From contig SKPT01000203.1 in NCBI GenBank assembly GCA_007119405.1, positions 1 to 5,828 on the forward strand: DNA of 5,828 bases, written 5' to 3'. This DNA is from Phycisphaeraceae bacterium (GTDB taxonomy: Bacteria; Planctomycetota; Phycisphaerae; Phycisphaerales; Phycisphaeraceae). Positions 1 to 5,828 of the stretch are shown here, piece after piece. A program made the position numbers and the translations under genes. Below the pieces are notes generated by a model that saw nothing but the letters and a program-made list of their open reading frames with translations, was not told where the DNA came from and did no database searches. Position 1 is the stretch's first letter. Each line of letters starts with the position of its first letter.

Positions 1-833
1 CCCGGCTCGGCGTAGCGGACGTTGAAGCGGCACACCGCCAGGTCCGGCACGACGTTGCTCGCCCCGCCGCCGACGATCCGGGCGACGTTGACCCGCGTGC
101 CGGGCAGCCAATCGTCGATGGCGTCGAGCTCGGTCACGAGGCGCGCGAGCGCGGCGACGGCGTTGCGTCCCGCGGCCGGGTCGCGTCCGGCGTGGGCGCT
201 GCGGCCGCGCACCACGAGCGTGAAGTTGCCCGAGCCCTTGCGCTGCGAGACCATTGCGCCGTCCTCGAGGCTCGGCTCGAAGACCAGGCCCAGATCGCAG
301 CGGCGGGCGCAGTCGGCGAGCAGGGGGGTGGCCCCGGGTGAGCCGAGCTCCTCGTCGGGGTTGATGAGCACCTCGTAGCCGAGGCTCGCCGCCGCGGGGG
401 ACTGCTCAAGCGCTTGCAGCGCGGTGAGCAGCACGACGATCCCGCCCTTGGCGTCGGCGACGCCGCGGCCGAGCATGCGGTCCGGCTCGGGGCGGGCGAC
501 GTCCACGGCCTCGCCGGCGGGGGCGACGGTGTCCATGTGGATGTTCAGCAGCACGCGGCGCGGCGCGTCGGGCCGACGTCGCAGCCACAGCGCTTTGCCC
601 AGCGGGCGATGCACGACGTGTCCGGCGTCGTCGACGACCGGGCGCGGCGGCAGCTCGACGTGGCGCAGCTCGTCGGCGAGCGGGTCGAAGTGGTCGGTGA
701 GCGCCTCGATCATGCGCGTCAGGCCGGGCAGGTCGTCCGTGCCGGAGCTGATCTGCGTCCAGCGCTGAAGCATCTGCGTCATGGCCTCGGCCTGCGCGTC
801 GATCCACCGCAACTGCTCGAGCACCCCGGTCAT
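1..833 (-). CDS. M20 family metallohydrolase, carboxypeptidase G2-like (3' end cut by window edge)
   Basis: The minus strand encodes an uninterrupted 277-residue N-terminal part of a zinc-dependent M20 peptidase/deacylase; the C-terminus lies beyond position 1. Visible signatures in order: HMDT with H99 and D101 (metal ligand and catalytic-site Asp), GVADAKGG with the bridging D127, NPDEELGS with E161 (general base position) and E162 (metal ligand), FEP with E186 (metal ligand), then the start of the dimerisation domain, KGSGNFTLVVRGRSAHAG, with the conserved H214. The last metal-binding His would be in the missing part. The set resembles carboxypeptidase G2 (glutamate carboxypeptidase) more than ArgE or DapE, but substrate cannot be read from it. 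No signal peptide or membrane segment is seen, so it is probably cytoplasmic. ATG at 833-831 is the only convincing start; the frame has a stop (TGA) about 70 bases upstream and no other ATG or GTG between. A GGAGG lies upstream, but about 16 bases away, too far to be a clear ribosome site. The gene is divergent from asnO. Inference: turnover or editing of NAGGN or its precursors. Confidence 0.9.
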   Translation of the reverse strand, partial: MTGVLEQLRWIDAQAEAMTQMLQRWTQISSGTDDLPGLTRMIEALTDHFDPLADELRHVELPPRPVVDDAGHVVHRPLGKALWLRRRPDAPRRVLLNIHMDTVAPAGEAVDVARPEPDRMLGRGVADAKGGIVVLLTALQALEQSPAAASLGYEVLINPDEELGSPGATPLLADCARRCDLGLVFEPSLEDGAMVSQRKGSGNFTLVVRGRSAHAGRDPAAGRNAVAALARLVTELDAIDDWLPGTRVNVARIVGGGASNVVPDLAVCRFNVRYAEP

Positions 834-881
834 GCCCGGATTATTCGCGCCTCCGGCGGCAGGTTCAGCAGGGGCAGAGAT

Positions 882-915
882 CCGCCCCTTCGCTCGCGGA
901 CTCGCTCAGGGGCGG
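882..915. repeat. 8-bp perfect inverted repeat in the divergent intergenic region
   Basis: CCGCCCCT at 882-889 is the exact reverse complement of AGGGGCGG at 908-915, with an 18-base spacer. It lies about 50-80 bases upstream of the M20 start codon and about 280 bases upstream of asnO. It could be an operator for a regulator of the divergent pair or an RNA hairpin in the 5' leader of the M20 transcript. A shorter competing pairing, GGGGC at 871-875 with GCCCC at 884-888, shares the left arm. In DNA this GC-rich such repeats also arise by chance, so function is not shown. Confidence 0.35.
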
Positions 916-1004
916 CGTTACACGGGAGGAGTGTGTGGTGTGATTTCTGCTTGGGTACAAGGGGGACATGATCTGCATGAGTTCCACAGCCGCGCCCCGG
1001 GCGG

Positions 1005-1033
1005 TTGCCGCGTGTCGCCCCCATGTCTAGAAT
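1005..1033 (+). promoter_or_regulatory. candidate sigma-70-type promoter for asnO-ngg-M42
   Basis: TTGCCG at 1005-1010 (4 of 6 matches to the -35 consensus) is followed after exactly 17 bases by TAGAAT at 1028-1033 (5 of 6 matches to the -10 consensus). It is the best spaced pair I found by eye in the intergenic region and one of its few A/T-containing stretches. Transcription would begin near 1040, giving a leader of about 150 nt before the asnO start. NAGGN synthesis is osmotically induced where it has been studied, so a different sigma factor or an activator could be involved. No convincing counterpart facing the M20 gene was found. Confidence 0.4.
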
Positions 1034-1088
1034 CGCCGCAAGCGCCCACGAGGCAGCCCCGGACACCCCGCCTGCCATGGGCGGCGGG

Positions 1089-1113
1089 CCCTTCAGAAGG
1101 GGGGTGCTCCCCC
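1089..1113 (+). promoter_or_regulatory. two overlapping, mutually exclusive hairpins in the asnO leader
   Basis: CCCTT at 1089-1093 can pair with AAGGG at 1097-1101 (3-base loop), while GGGGG at 1100-1104 can pair with CCCCC at 1109-1113 (loop TGCT). The two share the G-run, so only one can form fully. No T-tract follows, so this is not an ordinary intrinsic terminator. Further downstream GCGCC at 1149-1153 can pair with GGCGC at 1163-1167, ending eight bases before the AGGAG ribosome site. A regulatory role is speculative; high GC makes short stems common. Confidence 0.25.
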
Positions 1114-1175
1114 ATCCATCGGCCCTGACATCACCCGGCAACCGGCCAGCGCCCCGCGCGCCGGCGCAATATCCC

Positions 1176-1180
1176 AGGAG
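1176..1180 (+). promoter_or_regulatory. ribosome binding site supporting the GTG start of asnO
   Basis: AGGAG at 1176-1180 stands 12 bases before GTG at 1193. The spacing is on the long side, but this is the best purine-rich match. The start is fixed independently because the second codon must encode the catalytic cysteine of a class II amidotransferase. Confidence 0.6.
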
Positions 1181-1192
1181 TAAACCCCCCAA

Positions 1193-2968
1193 GTGTGCGG
1201 AATCTGCGGCGAGCTTATCAACACCAACGGCCAGCACGCGTCGCTCGAAGCCGTCGGCCGCATGACCGACCGCATGCGCTCACGCGGGCCCGACTCCAAC
1301 GGCGTCTACCTGCACGGCTCGACCGCCTTCGGGCACTGCCGGCTCAAGATCATCGACCTCTCCGAAGCCTCGCACCAGCCGATGGTCGACAGCCAGCTCG
1401 GGCTCGCTCTGGTCTTCAACGGCTGCATCTACAACTTCCGCGAGCTGCGCAAAGACCTCGAAGCCAAGGGCTACACCTTCTTCTCCCGCGGCGACTCGGA
1501 GGTCATCCTCAAGGCCTACCACGCCTGGGGCGAGCGCTGCGTGGAGCGCTTCAACGGCATGTTCGCGTTCGTCATCTGGCAGCGCGACAACGATCGCGTC
1601 TTCATGGCCCGCGACCGCCTGGGCATCAAGCCGCTCTACTACGCCCGCAACGGGCAGTCGCTGCGCTTCGCCTCCTCGCTGCCGGCGCTGCTGGCGGCGG
1701 GCGACATCGACACCTCGATCGACCCGGTGGGCCTGCACCACTACATGAGCTTCCACAGCGTCGTGCCCGCGCCCTACACCATCCTCCGCGGCGTGCGCAA
1801 GCTCCCGCCGGCCACCACGCTGACCATCGACAGCGACGGCTCACGCACGCCGCGCACCTACTGGCAGCCCAGCTTCGAGCCCGACGCCGAGCTGCGGAAA
1901 TACTCCACCGAGGATTGGAAGCGCCGCCTCGCCCACGAGCTGGGCCAGGCGATCGACCGCCGCATGATCGCCGACGTGCCCGTGGGCGTGCTGCTCTCCG
2001 GCGGGCTCGACTCCTCGCTGGTCGTCGGCATGCTCGCCAGGCAGGGGCAGAAGCGCATCGAGACGTTCAGCATCGGGTTCGAGGCCGTCGGCGGCGAGGA
2101 GGGCGACGAGTTCAAGTACTCCGACGTCATCGCCCGCGAGTTCGGCACGAAGCATCACAAGATCCAGGTCGACGCCGCCGGCACGCTGGACAACCTCGAG
2201 CCGTGCATCCGCGCCATGAGCGAGCCGATGGTCAGCCACGACAACATCGGCTTCTACCTGCTCAGCCGGGAGGTCTCCAAGCATGTGAAGGTCGTGCAGT
2301 CCGGGCAGGGGGCGGACGAGATCTTCGCCGGGTATCACTGGTACCCGCCTATGATGGAGGGCAGCGACCCGGTCAACGACTACGTCCAGGCCGTCCTGGA
2401 CCGGGACCACGAGGAGTTCGCCGACGCCGTCGACCCGCACATGGTCGGCGAGGATTACAGCCGGGCGTTCGTCGAGCGCCACTTCGCCCGCGAGGGTGCC
2501 TGCCGCGGCATCGACAAGGCCCTGCGACTGGACACCACCGTCATGCTCGTCGACGATCCGGTCAAGCGCGTGGACAACATGACCATGGCCTGGGGCCTGG
2601 AGGCCCGCGTGCCGTTTCTGGATCATGAGCTCGTCGAGTTCGCCTCCCGCATCCCGGCCGAGCTGAAGGTCAAGGACGGCGGCAAGTACATCCTCAAGGA
2701 AGCCGCACGCGACATCATCCCCTGGGAGGTGATCGACCGGCCCAAGGGCTACTTCCCCGTGCCGGCGCTGAAGTACATCCGCGGGCCCTACCTGGAGATG
2801 GTCAAGGACGTGCTCAACCAGCCGGTCGCCCGCGAGCGGCGGCTGTTCGACTCGGACTACGTCGAGCCGCTGCTCGACGAGCCCGAGCGCCACCTGACGC
2901 GCCTGCGCGGCTCCAAGCTCTGGCAGATCGCCCTGCTCGAGTACTGGCTCCAGGTCAACGGCGTCTGA
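1193..2968 (+). CDS. asnO: N-acetylglutaminylglutamine amidotransferase (asparagine-synthetase family)
   Basis: The 591-residue protein converts the C-terminal carboxyl of N-acetylglutaminylglutamine to an amide, using glutamine as nitrogen donor and ATP, the last step of NAGGN synthesis. The GTG start is followed directly by TGC, so removal of Met exposes Cys2 as the nucleophile (MCGICGE). The glutaminase domain, about residues 2-210, shows R50, the oxyanion-hole N76-G77 within NGCIYNF, and D101 in RGDSEV. The synthetase domain has the ATP PP-loop SGGLDSS at 269-275, SGQGADEIFAGY at 370-381, EARVPFLDHEL at 470-480 and RPKGYFP at 516-522. NGCIYN in place of the usual NGEIYN, RPKGYFPVP in place of the usual KQGF-type motif, and the length (about 590) fit my recollection of the NAGGN branch rather than housekeeping AsnB; this is supported strongly by the adjacent ngg. 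The protein is cytoplasmic and full length with no damaged motif. A 55-base gap separates it from ngg, consistent with one transcript. Confidence 0.95.
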   Translation: MCGICGELINTNGQHASLEAVGRMTDRMRSRGPDSNGVYLHGSTAFGHCRLKIIDLSEASHQPMVDSQLGLALVFNGCIYNFRELRKDLEAKGYTFFSRGDSEVILKAYHAWGERCVERFNGMFAFVIWQRDNDRVFMARDRLGIKPLYYARNGQSLRFASSLPALLAAGDIDTSIDPVGLHHYMSFHSVVPAPYTILRGVRKLPPATTLTIDSDGSRTPRTYWQPSFEPDAELRKYSTEDWKRRLAHELGQAIDRRMIADVPVGVLLSGGLDSSLVVGMLARQGQKRIETFSIGFEAVGGEEGDEFKYSDVIAREFGTKHHKIQVDAAGTLDNLEPCIRAMSEPMVSHDNIGFYLLSREVSKHVKVVQSGQGADEIFAGYHWYPPMMEGSDPVNDYVQAVLDRDHEEFADAVDPHMVGEDYSRAFVERHFAREGACRGIDKALRLDTTVMLVDDPVKRVDNMTMAWGLEARVPFLDHELVEFASRIPAELKVKDGGKYILKEAARDIIPWEVIDRPKGYFPVPALKYIRGPYLEMVKDVLNQPVARERRLFDSDYVEPLLDEPERHLTRLRGSKLWQIALLEYWLQVNGV

Positions 2969-3012
2969 CCCCCGGCCGCTTGCGGCTTCGCGAACCCGAC
3001 CGCACACACCAC

Positions 3013-3016
3013 AAGG
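3013..3016 (+). promoter_or_regulatory. ribosome binding site of ngg
   Basis: AAGG at 3013-3016 lies 7 bases before the ATG at 3024, a normal spacing. The 55-base gap between asnO and ngg (2969-3023) also contains a small GCCGC-TT-GCGGC stem at 2975-2986 with no T-tract, so I see no terminator between the two genes. Confidence 0.45.
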
Positions 3017-3023
3017 CGTTGCC

Positions 3024-4769
3024 ATGAACCACCGATTCGACAGCGCCAACCCCCTGGACCGCACGACCGGCCCCTCGCTGCAGAGCTGGCAGCGCCCGCG
3101 CGGGCCGGCCGCCAGGCAGATGCGCGACGACGCCGCGATCGACATGGGCTGGGGTCGGCTCATCTTCGCCCACACCTTCGCTTCCAACGACCGGCTGGTG
3201 CAGACCCTGCTCGACGAGCGGCAGGGCCAGCGCGACATCGCCTTCTACCTGCGCGACCCCCACGTCGTGCTCTCCATGGCCCCGGATCGCCTGTTCCTCG
3301 ATCCGTCCCACACCTACCGCATGTGGGTGCACAACTACCGCTTCAGCGACCGCCTGCCCCAGGGCTTCGTCATTCGCCGCATCCGCACCCGCGAGGACGC
3401 CGAGGCCGTCAACCGCATCTACGCCACCTGGCAGATGGTCACCTGCGACCCCGAGTTCATGCTCGACAAGAACGCCCAGCGCCTGCGCACCTACCTGGTG
3501 GCCGAGTCCACGCACGAGGGCCGCATCATCGGCACCGTCACGGGCGTCGACCACGTCGAGGCGTTCAACGACCCGGAGCGCGGCGCGAGCCTGTGGTGCC
3601 TCGCGGTCGACACGCAGGCGGACGTGCCCGGCGTGGGCGAGGCGCTGGTGCGCCAGCTCATCGAGCACTACTTCACCCGCGGCCGGGGGTACGTCGACCT
3701 GTCGGTGATGCACAACAATGAGCAGGCGATCACGCTCTACGAGAAGCTGGGCTTTGAGCGCGTGCCGGTTTTCTGCGTCAAGACGAAGAACCCGATCAAC
3801 GAGCCGCTGTTCACCGCCCCCCAGCCCGAGGCCGAGCTCAACCCGTACGCGGAGATCATCATCAACGAGGCCCGGCGGCGCGGCATCAGCGTCCAGGTCA
3901 TCGACGCCGAGGCCGCCTACTTCAGCCTGGGCTACGGCGGGCGGAGCATCGTCTGCCGCGAGTCGCTGACCGAGCTGACCACCGCCATCGCCATGAGCCG
4001 CTGCGATGACAAGCAGGTCACGCGCCGCGTGCTCGCGGCCGCGGGCCTCGCGGTGCCCGCCCAGCGCAAGGCGGGCGCGGACGAGCAGAACGAGGCGTTC
4101 CTCGCCGAGCACGAGCGCATCGTCGTCAAGCCGGCACGCGGCGAGCAGGGGGTGGGCATCAGCGTCGACGTGCGCGAGGCCGACCACCTGCACGAGGCGG
4201 TGCAGTTCGCCCATCGCTTCGCCAGCGAGGTGCTGCTGGAGCAGTTCGTCGAGGGTGAGGACCTGCGCGTGATCGTGATCAACTACGAGTTCGTCGCCGC
4301 GGCGGTGCGCCGCCCGCCGGTGATCACCGGCACGGGCCAGCACACGGTCAAGCAGCTCATCGACAAGTACAACCGGCGCCGCATGGCCGCGACGGGCGGC
4401 GAGAGCCACGTGCCCGTCGACGACGAGACGCTGCGCGCCATCCACCAGGCGGGTACCGATCTGGACGCCGTGCTCGAGGCCGGCCGGGCGATCCGGGTGC
4501 GCAAGACGGCGAACGTGCACACCGGCGGGACGATCCACGACGTGACCGACCGGCTGCACCCGTCGCTGGCGGAGGCGTCCATCGAGGCCGCGCAGGCGCT
4601 GGACATCCCGGTGGTCGGCCTGGACCTGATCGTGCCCGACGTCGAGGACGGCGCCTACTACATTATCGAGGCCAACGAACGCCCGGGTCTGGCCAACCAC
4701 GAACCCCAGCCCACCGCCGAGCGGTTCATCGACTTCCTCTTCCCCCAAAGCGCCGGAAACCGACCGTGA
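3024..4769 (+). CDS. ngg: N-acetylglutaminylglutamine synthetase (GNAT acetyltransferase-ATP-grasp fusion)
   Basis: The 581-residue bifunctional cytoplasmic enzyme makes N-acetylglutaminylglutamine: the GNAT half supplies the N-acetyl group from acetyl-CoA and the ATP-grasp half forms the Gln-Gln peptide bond. Residues 1 to about 110 form a block with no domain I can name, including GWGRLIFAHTF and RDIAFYLRDPHVVLSMAP. GNAT spans about 114-265, with acetyl-CoA loop Q198-ADVPGVGEA and the LYEKLGFERVPVF motif. The ATP-grasp region, about 270-575, resembles the RimK/cyanophycin-synthetase group: VVKPARGEQGVG with K369 and the glycine-rich loop 373-378, LLEQFVEGEDLRVIVI, RKTANVHTGGTIHDVTD, and IIEANERPGLANHEP with E549 and N551 at the magnesium-binding positions. 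ATG at 3024 has a suitable ribosome site and gives the full N-terminal block. The stop TGA overlaps the next gene's GTG, implying translational coupling. Assignment rests on the combined domain order plus the asnO neighbour; cyanophycin synthetase is excluded by the N-terminal GNAT and the missing Mur-ligase half. Confidence 0.95.
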   Translation: MNHRFDSANPLDRTTGPSLQSWQRPRGPAARQMRDDAAIDMGWGRLIFAHTFASNDRLVQTLLDERQGQRDIAFYLRDPHVVLSMAPDRLFLDPSHTYRMWVHNYRFSDRLPQGFVIRRIRTREDAEAVNRIYATWQMVTCDPEFMLDKNAQRLRTYLVAESTHEGRIIGTVTGVDHVEAFNDPERGASLWCLAVDTQADVPGVGEALVRQLIEHYFTRGRGYVDLSVMHNNEQAITLYEKLGFERVPVFCVKTKNPINEPLFTAPQPEAELNPYAEIIINEARRRGISVQVIDAEAAYFSLGYGGRSIVCRESLTELTTAIAMSRCDDKQVTRRVLAAAGLAVPAQRKAGADEQNEAFLAEHERIVVKPARGEQGVGISVDVREADHLHEAVQFAHRFASEVLLEQFVEGEDLRVIVINYEFVAAAVRRPPVITGTGQHTVKQLIDKYNRRRMAATGGESHVPVDDETLRAIHQAGTDLDAVLEAGRAIRVRKTANVHTGGTIHDVTDRLHPSLAEASIEAAQALDIPVVGLDLIVPDVEDGAYYIIEANERPGLANHEPQPTAERFIDFLFPQSAGNRP

Positions 4770-5828
4770 GCACCGACGGCCACTCCTCCACCGCCGATCA
4801 GCACGCCACCGCCGGGCAGGCCCGCGCCCACCGCCTGGCCAAGGTCCCCACCGACCGCGCCTACCTGCTTTCGACCCTGCTCAAGCTCCTGGCGATCCCC
4901 AGCCCCAGCGGCTACACCGACTCGATCGTCCACTTCGTCGGCGAGGAGCTTCAGCGCCTGAATGTCGACTTCGAACTGACCCGCCGCGGCGCCATCCGCG
5001 CGACCATCCCCGGCCGGCGCGCCAGGCCCAACCGCTCCGTCGTCGCCCACCTGGACACGCTCGGCGCCATGGTGCGCGAGCTCAAGCCCAACGGCCGCCT
5101 GCGCGTCGTGCCCATCGGCACCTGGTCCGCCCGCTTCGCCGAGGGCGCCCGCGTGACCATCTTCACCGACGAGGAATCCCACCGCGGCACCATCCTCCCG
5201 CTCAAGGCCTCCGGCCACGTCTACGACAAGGACATCGACGAGCAGCCGGTGAGCTGGGACAACGTCGAGGTGCGCGTCGACGACCGCACCATCACCGACA
5301 AGGAGCTGTTCGAGATGGGCATCCGCGTCGGCGATTTCCTGGCCATCGACCCCCAGCCCGAGGTCACGGACAACGGCTTCGTCGTCTCACGCCACCTGGA
5401 CAACAAGGCCGGCGTCGCCTGCCTGCTCACCGCCGCCCGCGCCATGATCCAGTCCGACATCGAGCTGCCCCTGGACTGCCACCTGCTGTTCACCATCTTT
5501 GAGGAGGTCGGCTCCGGCGCCTCGGCCGTGCTGCACAAGGACGTCGCCGAGATGGTCTCCGTCGACAACGCCACGCCCGCGCCCGGGCAGAACTCGAGCG
5601 AGTACGACGTCACCGTCGCCATGAAAGACTCCTCCGGCCCGTTCGATTACCACCTGACGCACAAGCTGCTGGCCCTGGCGCGCGACTACGACATCCGCAC
5701 CGCGCTGATCTGCTTCGGCGTCGACGGGGCGCACGGCTACGAGCGCACCCACCTGGACTCGCTGGCCGGGCTCACCGAGCTCATCGGGCTCTACATGCAG
5801 TCCAGCCCGGCGGTCGAGCGCGACCGCA
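4766..5828 (+). CDS. NAGGN-system M42 family peptidase (C-terminal end cut by window edge)
   Basis: 354 residues of a dinuclear-metal M42 aminopeptidase-like protein are visible, without a stop. All expected metal and catalytic positions are present: AHLDT (H95, D97), HLDNK (D212, bridging), FEEVGSG (E246 general base, E247), SVDN (D267) and GYERTHLDSL (H329), so only a short tail is missing. The GYERTHLDS ending and the IPSPSGYTD stretch at 44-52 fit the third gene of the NAGGN cassette as I recall it. The start is GTG at 4766, in a GTGA 4-base overlap with the ngg stop, typical of coupled translation; no Shine-Dalgarno is clear, and no other start lies before the conserved region. The first 28 or so residues are polar, rich in His, Ser and Ala, and probably disordered. 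No signal peptide is seen. The gene is conserved with asnO and ngg, yet its substrate is unknown to me; NAGGN turnover or removal of faulty dipeptides are possible. A cellulase/endoglucanase label sometimes given to M42 proteins would be misleading. Confidence 0.92.
   Translation, partial: MSTDGHSSTADQHATAGQARAHRLAKVPTDRAYLLSTLLKLLAIPSPSGYTDSIVHFVGEELQRLNVDFELTRRGAIRATIPGRRARPNRSVVAHLDTLGAMVRELKPNGRLRVVPIGTWSARFAEGARVTIFTDEESHRGTILPLKASGHVYDKDIDEQPVSWDNVEVRVDDRTITDKELFEMGIRVGDFLAIDPQPEVTDNGFVVSRHLDNKAGVACLLTAARAMIQSDIELPLDCHLLFTIFEEVGSGASAVLHKDVAEMVSVDNATPAPGQNSSEYDVTVAMKDSSGPFDYHLTHKLLALARDYDIRTALICFGVDGAHGYERTHLDSLAGLTELIGLYMQSSPAVERDR

Noticed and set aside
414..971. 185-codon plus-strand open frame across the M20 gene
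   Set aside because: It runs opposite the M20 reading frame, which preserves the metal ligands in order; the plus-strand product shows no family motif.
1195..2628. 477-codon plus-strand open frame in an alternative frame inside asnO
   Set aside because: Arg/Ala/Pro-rich out-of-frame translation without domain signatures, fully overlapped by asnO.
1193..2968. Ordinary asparagine synthetase B
   Set aside because: Same superfamily, but the motif variants (NGCIYN, RPKGYFPVP), the length and above all the adjacent ngg and M42 genes place it in the NAGGN branch.
2975..2986. Stem GCCGC-TT-GCGGC between asnO and ngg as a terminator
   Set aside because: Very short stem, two-base loop and no T-tract; the neighbouring genes look co-transcribed.
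1841..3238. 465-codon open frame on the minus strand opposite asnO
   Set aside because: Shadow of GC-rich codon bias. Its translation is low-complexity with no recognisable motif, and the plus strand carries a full set of amidotransferase motifs over the same bases.
2955..4748. 597-codon open frame on the minus strand opposite ngg
   Set aside because: It mirrors ngg almost exactly and reads as Val/Leu/Asp/Gly/His-rich sequence, typical of antisense frames in high-GC genes; ngg has clear GNAT and ATP-grasp motifs.
3024..4769. Cyanophycin synthetase or RimK-type ligase alone
   Set aside because: The ATP-grasp part is similar, but there is no Mur-ligase domain and a full GNAT domain precedes it in the same frame with no sign of frameshift or artificial joining.
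1..5828. CRISPR arrays, tRNA or rRNA genes, insertion sequences, attachment sites
   Set aside because: No repeat-spacer array, cloverleaf, transposase motif or terminal repeats were found when reading both strands; nearly all bases are in coding genes.

Overview
This window carries the core of the N-acetylglutaminylglutamine amide (NAGGN) osmoprotectant system: a plus-strand three-gene run (amidotransferase asnO, synthetase ngg, M42-family peptidase) with a divergently transcribed M20-family hydrolase upstream. Both outer genes are cut by the window edges. The DNA is very GC-rich, with strong G/C bias at third codon positions, so every strand is full of long spurious open frames. The source is a high-GC bacterium. 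The three-gene cassette is known mainly from alpha-, beta- and gammaproteobacteria and is scattered elsewhere (mycobacteria, Chlorobi), so the phylum cannot be fixed from these sequences alone.

Layout. Positions 1-833 (minus): 5' part of an M20 metallohydrolase of the carboxypeptidase G2 type. Positions 834-1192: divergent intergenic region with an 8-bp inverted repeat near the M20 side, a sigma-70-like promoter facing asnO, and a roughly 150-nt leader with several GC-rich potential hairpins. Positions 1193-2968 (plus): asnO, a class II glutamine amidotransferase/asparagine-synthetase-like protein. Positions 3024-4769 (plus): ngg, a GNAT acetyltransferase joined to an ATP-grasp ligase. Positions 4766-5828 (plus): M42 aminopeptidase-like gene, overlapping the ngg stop by 4 bases and missing only its extreme C-terminus.

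How the genes work together. From the characterised Sinorhizobium system, Ngg makes the acetylated dipeptide N-acetylglutaminylglutamine, using acetyl-CoA, glutamine and ATP. AsnO then amidates its terminal carboxyl group to give NAGGN, a neutral compatible solute accumulated under osmotic stress. The M42 peptidase travels with the pair in many genomes, but I know of no established role for it. The M20 hydrolase is a plausible catabolic or editing partner by position and family, which is inference. The pathway itself is already described. The less explained parts are the two unrelated metallopeptidases around it, the conserved N-terminal block of Ngg and the structured leader.
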